Part shown: positions 56,307-64,000 of the stretch, piece by piece
Position numbering within the stretch: the stretch's first letter is position 1
How the letters are laid out: each line of letters starts with the position of its first letter
Assembly: GCF_023935105.1 (NCBI RefSeq)
Contig: NZ_CP096040.1
Location: 5,251,001 to 5,315,000 of the forward strand
Direction: 5' to 3'
DNA: 64,000 nucleotides
Source of the DNA: Caulobacter segnis
Lineage (GTDB): Bacteria; Pseudomonadota; Alphaproteobacteria; Caulobacterales; Caulobacteraceae
Position numbers and translations under genes: made by a program
Notes under the pieces: model-generated
The model's input: only the letters and a program-made list of their open reading frames with translations
What the model was told of the DNA's origin: nothing
Database searches by the model: none

Positions 56307-58505
56307 TCAAGCCTTGTCCAGCTTCACGGATCGCAGCCGCAGGGCGTTGCCGACCACGCTCACCGACGACAGGGCCATGGCGGCCGCGGCGATGGCCGGC
56401 GACAGGGTCCAGCCGAACAGCGGATACAGCGCCCCCGCCGCGATCGGCACGCCGGCGACGTTGTAGGCGAAGGCGAAGACCAGGTTCTGCCGGATGTTGC
56501 GCATCACCGCCCGCGACAGCCGCCGGGCGGCGACGATCCCTTGCAGGTCGCCGTGGAGCAGGGTGACGCCGGCGCTCTCGATGGCGACGTCGGCCCCCGC
56601 GCCCATGGCGATGCCGACCTCGGCGGCGGCCAGGGCGGGGGCGTCATTGACCCCGTCACCGGCCATGGCCACGCGGCGCCCCTCGGCCCGCAGTTTCTCG
56701 ACCACGGCGGCCTTGTCGCCGGGCAGTACCTCGGCCTCGATCTCGGTGACGCCCAGGCGGTCTCCGACGGCCTGGGCGGTGGCGCGGTTGTCGCCAGTCA
56801 GCATGACGATCCGCACGCCCTCAGCCTGGAGCGCGGCGACGGCGGCCCGGGTGGTCGGCTTGATCGGGTCGGCGATGGCCAGGGCCGCCACCGCCCGCCG
56901 GTCGACGGCCAGCAGGATCACGGTGGCCCCGGACCGCGCCAGCCCCTCGGCCCGCGTCGGCAGGTCGCCGGCCTCGACGCCAGCCTCGGCCAGGAAGCGG
57001 GTCGAGCCGATCAGCAGGTCGTGGCCCTCGACCACGCCCAGCACGCCGCGCCCGACCGGCGAGTCGAAGCCGCTCGGCTGGGCCAGGCTCAGGTTGCGGT
57101 CGGCGGCGACGCGCAGGATGGCGGCCGCCAGCGGATGCTCGCTGCCCCGCTCCAGGCTGGCGGCCAGGCGCAGGGCCTCGTCGGCCGCGAAGCCGTCGAC
57201 GGTGAGGATCTCGACCAGGGCCGGCCGGCCCTCGGTCAGGGTACCGGTCTTGTCGACCACCAGCGTGTCGATCGCCTCCAGCCGCTCCAGGGCCTCGGCG
57301 TTCTTGATCAGCACGCCGGCCCGCGCGCCGCGACCGACCCCGACCATGATCGAGATCGGCGTGGCCAGGCCCAGGGCGCAGGGACAGGCGATGATCAGCA
57401 CCGACACCGCCGCCAGCAGGGCCCAGGCCAGGCGCGGGCTGGGCCCGACCAGCGCCCAGGCCGCGAAGGCGACGGCCGCGACGGCGATCACCGCCGGCAC
57501 GAACCAGCCCGACACCTGGTCAGCCATCCGCTGGATCGGCGCGCGGCTGCGCTGGGCGGCGGCCACCATGCCGACGATCTGGGCCAGCAGGGTGTCGGCC
57601 CCGACCTTCTCGGCCCGCATCACGAACGAGCCGGTGCGGTTGAGGCTGCCGCCGATCACCGGATCGCCCGGATGCTTGGAGACCGGCATGGATTCGCCGG
57701 TGACCATCGACTCGTCGACCGAGGCGACGCCGTCCACGATGCGGCCGTCGACCGGAACCTTCTCGCCGGGCCGGACCCGCAGGTCGAAGTCGACCTCGAT
57801 CGCCTCGACGGCGACCTCGACGTCCTGGTTGTCGACCACCCGGCGGGCCGTGCGCGGCGCCAGGTCCAGCAGGGCGCGGATCGCGCCCGACGTCCGCTCG
57901 CGCGCCCGCAGCTCCAGCACCTGGCCCAGCAGCACCAGCACGGTGATCACGGCGGCGGCCTCGAAATAGACCGGCGGCGTCCCGTCCATGCCCCGGAAGG
58001 CCGGCGGAAACAGATCCGGCGCCAGGACGGCCGCGACGCTGTAGAGCCAGGCGACCCCGATGCCCATGGCGATCAGGGTGAACATGTTGAGATGGCGCGT
58101 GACCAGAGACCGCGCGCCGCGCTCGAAGAACGGCCAGCCGCACCACAGCACCACGGGCGTGGAGAGGGCGAACTGGATCCAGGCGCTGGTCCGGCCATGC
58201 AGATGGCCCCACAGGCCGACGTGACCGCCCATCTCCAGGGCGAACACCGGCAGGGCCAGGACGAGGGCGACCCAGAACCGCCGGGTCATGTCGCGCAACT
58301 CGGCGCTGGGCGCGTCGTCCACCGTGACCGTCAGGGGCTCCAAGGCCATGCCGCAGATCGGGCAAGGTCCGGGCTTGGGCGACCGCACCTGCGGGTGCAT
58401 CGGGCAGGTGTAGATCGTCCCGGCCGGCGCGGCCGGGCCTGGAGCCGCCGGCGCGTGGGCGCCGTGGTCATGGTGGTGGTGGGCGTGATGCGCGTCCGGA
58501 TCCAT
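56307..58505 (-). CDS. copA: Copper-translocating P1B-type ATPase
   Basis: 732 residues. His-rich start ([12 protein letters not shown]) and a heavy-metal-binding domain (YTCPMHPQV...[11 protein letters not shown]) replace the usual HMA domains. Eight predicted helices; metal site CPC in [12 protein letters not shown]; phosphorylation [15 protein letters not shown] His-Pro of P1B pumps; [13 protein letters not shown]. It exports Cu(I) or, less likely, Ag(I) from the cytoplasm. No CueR or CopZ gene is adjacent. In a gap of 56 bp from the methyltransferase gene. Confidence 0.92.
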   Translation of the reverse strand: MDPDAHHAHHHHDHGAHAPAAPGPAAPAGTIYTCPMHPQVRSPKPGPCPICGMALEPLTVTVDDAPSAELRDMTRRFWVALVLALPVFALEMGGHVGLWGHLHGRTSAWIQFALSTPVVLWCGWPFFERGARSLVTRHLNMFTLIAMGIGVAWLYSVAAVLAPDLFPPAFRGMDGTPPVYFEAAAVITVLVLLGQVLELRARERTSGAIRALLDLAPRTARRVVDNQDVEVAVEAIEVDFDLRVRPGEKVPVDGRIVDGVASVDESMVTGESMPVSKHPGDPVIGGSLNRTGSFVMRAEKVGADTLLAQIVGMVAAAQRSRAPIQRMADQVSGWFVPAVIAVAAVAFAAWALVGPSPRLAWALLAAVSVLIIACPCALGLATPISIMVGVGRGARAGVLIKNAEALERLEAIDTLVVDKTGTLTEGRPALVEILTVDGFAADEALRLAASLERGSEHPLAAAILRVAADRNLSLAQPSGFDSPVGRGVLGVVEGHDLLIGSTRFLAEAGVEAGDLPTRAEGLARSGATVILLAVDRRAVAALAIADPIKPTTRAAVAALQAEGVRIVMLTGDNRATAQAVGDRLGVTEIEAEVLPGDKAAVVEKLRAEGRRVAMAGDGVNDAPALAAAEVGIAMGAGADVAIESAGVTLLHGDLQGIVAARRLSRAVMRNIRQNLVFAFAYNVAGVPIAAGALYPLFGWTLSPAIAAAAMALSSVSVVGNALRLRSVKLDKA

Positions 58506-58639
58506 TACCGTCTCCCGCTGAAGCGCCCATACGGCGCCACGCCGCCTCGCCCGCCTTGATCGGCGTCAAGCCTGACGCGGACTGGCCTAACGCGGATCGA
58601 CATTCAGCAACCCACTGCGATTGCTACCCCAAACCCCGT

Positions 58640-58762
58640 CTCCCCGGCGAAAGCCGGGGCCCAGATTCATCCAGAGAGGTTCGGGCTGACGCGCCCTTTC
58701 GCCTCACCATTCCCGTTGAACGCCCGTGGGTTCGATCTGGGCCCCGGCTTTCGCCGGGGAGA
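58640..58762. repeat. Palindromic intergenic repeat, family A copy 2
   Basis: Same element as 36647-36776: CTCCCCGGCGAAAGCCGGGG, CCCAGATTCATCC, TTCGATCTGGGC and a CCGGCTTTCGCCGGGGAG end. It lies in the 311-bp gap between the KefB-like and copper ATPase genes; nothing else is seen there. Confidence 0.85.
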
Positions 58763-58816
58763 GCGGATTTTCGGAAACTCAAAGCTGAATGTCGATTGAT
58801 CCTACAGCGGAGCGCC

Positions 58817-60636
58817 CTACCGCAGGCTGGCGTCCCGCAGTCGCCGGCGCCGGCCGCCCAGGGCGTCGGGACGGTTCAGGACCTTGCGATATTCGTCGCG
58901 GCGCTCGTGGATCGAGGCGATGACCAAGCCCATCGGCACGCCGATGTCGACCAGCACAGCCTCGGAGAGCTGCAAGGACGCCTCGATGGTTTCGGGCACG
59001 GCGTCGGTGGCGCCCAGTTCGTAGAGACGCGCGGCGTGGCGGGCGTCGCGGGCGCGGACCACGATCGGCACGTCCGGCCGGGCCCCGCGCGCGGCGGCGA
59101 CCACCGCCTCGGCCACCTCGAAGGCGTCCATGGTCACGACCACCGCCCGGGCCGTGGCCAGGCCGCAGCGCTCCAGCAGCTCCAGCCGCGAGGCGTCGCC
59201 ATAGTAGATCTTGTGCGCCTCACGCCGGCCCTGCTCGACCAGGCGCGCCTCGCGGTCGATGGCGATCCACGGCAGGTCGTGGCGGTCCAGCATGTCGCCG
59301 ACCAGCTTGCCGACCCGGCCATAGCCGATGACCAGCACCTGGCCCTGCGGCTCGGGACCGACGCGATCGGGCTCCCGGGGCGTGGACTGGGGGCGGACGG
59401 CTCGCCGGGCGGCGCCTCGCTGATCGTCGCCGGCGCGCTCTTGCGGCCCAGATAGCCGCCCAGCGCCGCCAGGCCCGGGATCAGGAACATGGTCAGGGTG
59501 GCCGAGACCAGCACCGCCTGGCCGACGTTGCGCGACACCACCTCGGCCCCGATGGCGTTGTCCATCAGCACGAAGGCGAACTCGCCGCCGGCGGCCAGGA
59601 TCAGGGCCGCCTCAATCGCGGCCCGCTTGTTCAGACCCATCAGCAGGCCGGCGCCGAACACCACGACGGTCTTCAGCAGCAGCAGGCCCAGGGCCCCGCC
59701 CAGGATCACCACCGGCTCGGCGACCAGCAGCGACAGGTCCAGGCGGATGCCCAGCGACACGAAGAACAGGCTGAGCAGCAGGCCCTTGAACGGCTCGATC
59801 TTGACCTCGACCTCGTGGCGATACTCGGTCTCGGCCAGCAGGATGCCGGCCACGAACGCGCCCAGCGCCATCGATAGACCCGACAGCGCGCTGACCAGGC
59901 CCGCGCCGATGATCACCAGCAGGCAGGCGGCCATGAACATCTCTTCGCTCTTGGCCTTGGCGACCGACTTCAGCATCGGGCGCAGGGCCAGGCGGCCGAC
60001 CAGCACGATCAGGCCCAGGCCCAGGGCCGCCGGGGCCAGGGCCAGCAGGTCGGCCATCTGGAAGTGGCCGTGGCCCCGCCCCAGGATCGCCAGGGTGATC
60101 AGGATCGGGGCGACGGCCAGGTCCTGGAACAGCAGCACCGAGAAGGTGGCGCGCCCGGCCTCGGAATGCAGCCGCCGGCGCTCGGCCAGCACCGGCACGG
60201 CGATGGCGGTCGAGGACAGGGTCAGGGCCGCGCCGATGGTCAGGGCCGCCACCGGGCTCTGGCCCAGCAGCATGGCGCCCCCGCCCAGCACCAGCGAGCA
60301 GCCGATCACCTGGATCGCGCCCAGGCCGAACACCCACTTGCGCATCAGGCGCAGGCGCTCCCACGACAGCTCCAGCCCGATCATGAACAGCAGGAAGACC
60401 ACCCCGAACTCGGCCAGCTGGGCGATTTCGTCGGGATTGTCGACGGTGACGTAGTCCAGCCAAGGGGCGACGGGGATCAACCGGCCCAGGCCGAACGGCC
60501 CCAGGATCACCCCGGCCAGCAGATAGCCCAGGATGGTGTTGATCTTCAGGCGCTTGAACAACGGCGCGACGATGCCGGCGGTGGCCAGGAACAGGACCAG
60601 GTCCTTGTAGCTCTCTGGTGAAACCTCGTGCTGCAC
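58817..60636 (-). pseudogene. CPA2 cation/proton antiporter (KefB-like), frameshifted
   Basis: The first 400 residues form a 12-helix Na+/H+-exchanger domain (LKINTILGYLLAGVILGPFG, GLELSWERLRLMRKWVFGLG). Near 59389-59393 the frame shifts; the next frame carries a TrkA-N domain (VLVIGYGRVGKLVGDMLDRH). One extra C in the C5 run restores one frame (SAPQSTPREPDRVG). Such proteins are K+ efflux/H+ antiporters gated by NAD(H). Length with repair (about 605) is normal, so the break may be a sequencing error. Confidence 0.78.
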
Positions 60637-60663
60637 CGCCCCTCCTTCGTTTCCCTGAAAATC

Positions 60664-60912
60664 CTAGACCGGCCGCCTGAACCGCACGCCCGGCCCCGCC
60701 TCGTCGGCGAAGATCAGCGACACCCCCCCGGCCTCGATCGCGTCGATCAGCAGGCGTTCGGTGCTATGGTGCAGGGCGTGGCGCTCGGTCTCGAAATCCT
60801 TGACCGTGCTGCGCGACACCCCCGCCCGATCGGCGAGGTCGCCTTGCGACCAATTGATCAGTCCGCGAGCGGCCCGGCATTGCGCCGGGAGGAGAATTTT
60901 TGCGTGTGGCAT
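60664..60912 (-). CDS. Small XRE-family DNA-binding protein
   Basis: 82 residues. A single Cro/C1-type helix-turn-helix (WSQGDLADRAGVSRSTVKDF) followed by LIDAIEAGGVSLIFADEAGP, a tail common in small alphaproteobacterial XRE regulators. It sits between two antiporter genes: 27 bp upstream of one on the same strand and divergent from the other, so it may regulate either. A candidate operator lies just upstream. Confidence 0.85.
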   Translation of the reverse strand: MPHAKILLPAQCRAARGLINWSQGDLADRAGVSRSTVKDFETERHALHHSTERLLIDAIEAGGVSLIFADEAGPGVRFRRPV

Positions 60913-60915
60913 CTA

Positions 60916-60954
60916 GCGTACCTGGGTTTTGTCACCCATATTGGTTGAGTACGC
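60916..60954. promoter_or_regulatory. Candidate operator between the XRE and antiporter genes
   Basis: GCGTAC (60916-60921) and GTACGC (60949-60954) enclose TGGGTTTTGTCACCCA (60923-60938), itself an inverted repeat. Confidence 0.4.
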
Positions 60955-60983
60955 CCGAAAGAGACGACCGTCAAGGAGCGCCA

Positions 60984-62669
60984 TTGCACCATACCTCGCT
61001 GATCGCCACCATCGTCGCGGGCCTCGGCCTGGCCTTCGTCTTCGGCGCCATCGCCAACCGGCTGAAGCTGCCCGTGCTGGTCGGCTATCTGCTGGCCGGC
61101 GTGCTGGTCGGGCCGTTCACGCCCGGCTACGTCGCCGACCAGGAACTGGCCCCGCAACTGGCCGAGATCGGCGTGATCCTGCTGATGTTTGGCGTCGGCC
61201 TGCACTTCTCGCTGAAAGACCTGATGGCGGTGAAGAACATCGCCATCCCCGGCGCGGTCGTGCAGATCGGAGCGGCGACGGTGATGGGCCTTGGCCTGGC
61301 GGTCGCCTTGGGCTGGAGCGTCGGCGCGGGGGTGGTGTTTGGCTTGGCGCTGTCGGTCGCCTCGACCGTGGTGCTACTGCGCGCGCTGCAGGAACGACGG
61401 CTGATCGAGACCGGGCGCGGCAAGATCGCGGTCGGCTGGCTGATCGTCGAGGACCTGGCCATGGTGCTGGCCTTGGTGCTGTTGCCGGCTCTGTCGGGGG
61501 TGCTGGGCGGCGAGGCTCCGGCGACGCAGGGCGCCACCGCCTTCCTGGGCGGCGGCGTGATGGCCGCCTTCGCCATCACCATCGGCAAGGTCGTGGCGTT
61601 CGTCGCCTTCATGCTGATCGTCGGCCGGCGGGTGATCCCGTGGGTTCTGCACCGCATCGCCCACACGGGCTCGCGCGAGCTGTTCCGCCTGGCGGTGCTG
61701 GCCATCGCCCTGGGTGTCGCGTTCGGCTCGGCCGCCCTGTTCGGCGTGTCGTTCGCCCTGGGCGCCTTCTTCGCCGGCATGATCATGGCCGAGAGCGAAC
61801 TTTCCCAACAGGCCGCCAACGAGACCCTGCCGCTGCGCGACGCCTTCGCGGTGCTGTTCTTCGTCTCGATCGGCATGCTGTTCGACCCGATGGTGCTGAT
61901 CCGCGAGCCGCTGTCGGTGCTGGCGGCCCTGGCGATCATCGTGGTCGGCAAGTCGATCGCCGCCCTGGTCATCGTCCTGGCCTTCCGCCGGCCGATGAGC
62001 ACGGCCCTGACCATCTCGGTCAGCCTGGCCCAGATCGGCGAGTTCTCGTTCATCCTCGCGGGCCTGGGCGTGTCGCTGAAGCTGCTGCCCGAAGACGGCC
62101 GCGACCTGGTTCTGGCCGGCGCCATCCTGTCGATCCTGCTCAACCCGCTGCTGTTCGCCTGGCTGGACAGGATCCTGCCCGGGATGATCGCCAAGGAGCG
62201 CGCGGCAGCCGGCGAGGAGCCGGCCATCACCGCCGCCGCCCAGCCGCACGCCCTGCTGATCGGCTATGGCCGGGTCGGCAAGGCCGTGGCCGAGGGGCTG
62301 AAGGGCAAGACCCCGCTGGTGGTCATCGAGGACGACGTCGAGCGGGCCGACGACCTTCGCAAGGCCGGCTTCGAGACGGTCAGCGGCAACGCGGTCAAGC
62401 CCGAGGTGCTGCTCAAGGCCGGCCTGGACAAGGCCACCCACCTGTTCGTCGCCGTGCCCAATCCGTTCGAGGCCGCCCGGATCATCGAACAGGCCCGCGC
62501 GGCCAATCCCGGGTGCGAGATCGTCGCCCGCGCCTATACCGACGCCGACGTGGTCCTGCTGAAGCAGACGGGCGCCACCCACGCCCTGATCGGCGAGGAG
62601 GAGATCGCCAAGGGCATGCTGGCTCGGGCGCCGAAGAAGAAGCCGGCGGCCAGTTCGGGGCATCACTGA
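60984..62669 (+). CDS. CPA2 cation/proton antiporter with TrkA-N domain (YbaL/KefB type)
   Basis: 561 residues: about 12 membrane helices (LKLPVLVGYLLAGVLVGPFT, VILLMFGVGLHFSLKDLMAV, SVSLAQIGEFSFILAGLGVS), then a cytoplasmic TrkA-N Rossmann domain (ALLIGYGRVGKAVAEGLKGK). It moves K+ or Na+ against H+. Start TTG 60984 follows AAGGAG at 5 bp; an upstream in-frame GTG would overlap the divergent regulator gene. Paralogue of the frameshifted neighbour, with the same domain plan. Confidence 0.93.
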   Translation: MHHTSLIATIVAGLGLAFVFGAIANRLKLPVLVGYLLAGVLVGPFTPGYVADQELAPQLAEIGVILLMFGVGLHFSLKDLMAVKNIAIPGAVVQIGAATVMGLGLAVALGWSVGAGVVFGLALSVASTVVLLRALQERRLIETGRGKIAVGWLIVEDLAMVLALVLLPALSGVLGGEAPATQGATAFLGGGVMAAFAITIGKVVAFVAFMLIVGRRVIPWVLHRIAHTGSRELFRLAVLAIALGVAFGSAALFGVSFALGAFFAGMIMAESELSQQAANETLPLRDAFAVLFFVSIGMLFDPMVLIREPLSVLAALAIIVVGKSIAALVIVLAFRRPMSTALTISVSLAQIGEFSFILAGLGVSLKLLPEDGRDLVLAGAILSILLNPLLFAWLDRILPGMIAKERAAAGEEPAITAAAQPHALLIGYGRVGKAVAEGLKGKTPLVVIEDDVERADDLRKAGFETVSGNAVKPEVLLKAGLDKATHLFVAVPNPFEAARIIEQARAANPGCEIVARAYTDADVVLLKQTGATHALIGEEEIAKGMLARAPKKKPAASSGHH

Positions 62670-62714
62670 GCGATTTTGCTGGCCACCGCGCTCCGTGACC
62701 GCTAACCGCGCCTG

Positions 62715-63167
62715 ATGATCCAGCCTCACGCCTCGGGCGGCTACATCCTCGAAGAGCTCTCCGTCGGGATGACGGCCGAAAAGCACGTCCCCATCAGCGA
62801 GGAGCGCATCCGCCTGTTCGCCGAGGCCTCGGACGATTTCAATCCGGTCCACATGGACGAGGCCTACGCGGCCAAGACCGCCTATCGCGGCCGCATCGCC
62901 CATGGCCTGCTGTCGGCCTCGTTCGGGTCGGCCGTCGTCGGCACCATCCTGCCCGGCGCCGGCTCGATCTATCTGTCTCAGACCCTGGCCTTCCATCGGC
63001 CGGTGCGGATCGGCGACGTGGTCACCGCCCGCGTCACCGTCGCCGCGATCGATCCCGAGAGCGCCCGCGTCACCCTCCGCTGCGAGGGCCTGGTCGGCGA
63101 GGACCTGATCATGGACGGCGAGGCCGTGGTCCGCGTGCCGCGCCGCCGTCGCCCGGCCAAGGACTAG
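62715..63167 (+). CDS. MaoC-like (R)-specific enoyl-CoA hydratase
   Basis: 150 residues, single hot-dog fold. The hydratase 2 motif is in EASDDFNPVHMDEAYAAKTA (catalytic Asp and His) followed by GRIAHGLLSASFGSAVVGTI. PhaJ-like enzymes make (R)-3-hydroxyacyl-CoA, including for polyhydroxyalkanoate. The function within this cell is inferred. It follows the antiporter by 45 bp. Confidence 0.88.
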   Translation: MIQPHASGGYILEELSVGMTAEKHVPISEERIRLFAEASDDFNPVHMDEAYAAKTAYRGRIAHGLLSASFGSAVVGTILPGAGSIYLSQTLAFHRPVRIGDVVTARVTVAAIDPESARVTLRCEGLVGEDLIMDGEAVVRVPRRRRPAKD

Positions 63168-63181
63168 AGGACGCGGCCCCG

Positions 63182-63490
63182 ATGCCGACCCCCGCCCCCG
63201 TCCCCGCCAAGATCACCGCGATCCTCACCGCCCGACCGGGCAGGACCGACGAGCTCCAGGCCCTGCTGCTGGGCATGGCTCCCGCCTTCCGGGCCGAGCC
63301 GGGCAACCTGCGCTGGGACGTCTGGCGCGACCAGGCCAACGCCGACCGCTTCGTGCTGGACGAGCTCTATGTCGACAGCGACGCCGTCGCGGCGCACCGC
63401 GAGACGCCGCACTTCAAGGCCTATCTGGCCCGGATCGGCGACCTGGCCGAACGGACATCGATGGTCTCGGAGCCCGTCGATCTAGGTTAG
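63182..63490 (+). CDS. Antibiotic biosynthesis monooxygenase (ABM)-domain protein
   Basis: 102 residues, one ferredoxin-like ABM domain: KITAILTARPGRTDELQALL, EPGNLRWDVWRDQANADRFV, EHxTPHFKAYL-like segment (AHRETPHFKAYL). Such small dimers are quinone- or heme-related oxygenases or stress proteins. 14 bp after the MaoC gene, so possibly co-transcribed. Its end overlaps the next gene tail to tail by 4 bp. Confidence 0.83.
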   Translation: MPTPAPVPAKITAILTARPGRTDELQALLLGMAPAFRAEPGNLRWDVWRDQANADRFVLDELYVDSDAVAAHRETPHFKAYLARIGDLAERTSMVSEPVDLG

Positions 63491-64000
63491 GGCCGCCGCC
63501 GCAGATACAGCTCGGCGACGACCAGGTTCGGGACCCAGCACAGGAAGGCGATGGCCCGGTACCAGGGCAGGAACGGCAGCTCCAGCGCCATGACCGCCGG
63601 CAGGTAGAGCCGCAGGGTGACCGCCGCCAGGGTCAGGGCCCACGAGCGGATCATCCAGCGCCGATGCGCCACCAGGCGCCGGTCCATGGCCGCGCGCCAG
63701 CCCAGCAGGTTCACCGCGATCCAGGTCACGGCCAGGCTCCCGAACCCGGCCGAGGCGATCGGGCCGGCGGACGAGCCGAACGCCAGCACCAGGCCCGCCG
63801 CCCCGCCGACCAGGCAGCCCACCACATAGGCGCGGCCGATCCAGCGATGCGCCCCCACCACCGCGCGCAACCCGGGCAGGAACTGCAGCGAGCCCAGCAC
63901 CAGCGCCGTCACCGCGCCGCCGACGTGGATGACCAGCCCAGGCACGCCCAGAGGATTGCCCAGGGCCTGGGCGGGCGTCCGGGGCGGATGCAGAAGATAG
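63487..64000 (-). CDS. DUF2306 family membrane protein (5' end beyond the window)
   Basis: At least 170 residues are visible; the frame is open through the window edge, so the true start is outside. At least five membrane helices; the conserved GSLQFLPGLRAVVGAHRWIG and RRLVAHRRWMIRSWALTLAA are typical of DUF2306. Function unknown. Confidence 0.85.
   Translation of the reverse strand, partial: YLLHPPRTPAQALGNPLGVPGLVIHVGGAVTALVLGSLQFLPGLRAVVGAHRWIGRAYVVGCLVGGAAGLVLAFGSSAGPIASAGFGSLAVTWIAVNLLGWRAAMDRRLVAHRRWMIRSWALTLAAVTLRLYLPAVMALELPFLPWYRAIAFLCWVPNLVVAELYLRRRP

Noticed and set aside
56283-58559. A 758-codon open frame opposite the copper ATPase
   Set aside because: Composition is a shadow (Gly/Asp/Arg/Gln-rich) and the other strand has all P-type ATPase motifs.

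Overview
The window reads as a chromosomal segment of a Caulobacter-like alphaproteobacterium. The base composition is high in GC. A LOV-domain histidine kinase whose photoactive cysteine falls at residue 70 and phospho-acceptor histidine at residue 180 sits next to its single-domain receiver, the lovK-lovR pair known from Caulobacter. Promoter-like motifs also fit Caulobacter consensus sequences (housekeeping TTGACNNS / GCTANAWC and general-stress GGAAC-N16-CGTT). There are no rRNA or tRNA genes, insertion sequences, phage genes or CRISPR arrays that I can see; this is mostly ordinary core chromosome, densely packed with overlapping genes.

Layout. 1-9.6 kb: a soluble double-PAS chemoreceptor, a frameshifted PhoR-type kinase, a large autotransporter, an OprO/OprP-type porin and a sulfate-binding protein. 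9.7-14.6 kb: lovK-lovR-SemiSWEET, then argB / HAD phosphatase / dapD (arginine and lysine synthesis) and a DUF805 protein. 14.8-24.9 kb: a stress lipoprotein, fmt-truA, the overlapping dapE / EamA / glsA operon, a cupin protein, three small exported proteins, def, rmuC, recR and ybaB. 25-35.6 kb: dnaX, nudC, amn, a dicarboxylate/glutamate symporter, a ketopantoate-reductase-like enzyme, hypothetical proteins and nrdB. 35.7-51.2 kb: a GST, asd with an apparent threonine/isoleucine leader peptide, a LysR/MFS pair, TSUP, hemolysin III, patatin and serine-hydrolase genes, a frameshifted LpxR-like gene, nrdA and an OmpA-family porin. 51.5-64 kb: a TetR-controlled HlyD/ABC exporter operon, a methyltransferase, a copper P-type ATPase, two CPA2 cation/proton antiporters around a small Cro/C1 regulator, a MaoC hydratase, a monooxygenase-like protein and a truncated DUF2306 gene.

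Links between genes. argB, dapD, dapE and asd supply the aspartate and arginine families. nrdA and nrdB lie 12 kb apart but each carries a pair of NrdR-like boxes at the same 32-bp spacing, so they are probably co-regulated in trans. lovK-lovR and at least one other gene (the 14.8 kb lipoprotein) carry general-stress (EcfG/sigma-T) promoters. Many intergenic gaps are filled by long palindromic repeats of several families.

The most notable observation is an attenuator-like arrangement upstream of asd: a probably leaderless 26-codon reading frame rich in Thr and Ile codons followed by mutually exclusive hairpins. A caution on sequence quality: three otherwise conserved genes (phoR, an LpxR-like gene, a KefB-like antiporter) are each broken by what looks like one missing G/C in a short G/C run, which may be sequencing error rather than decay.
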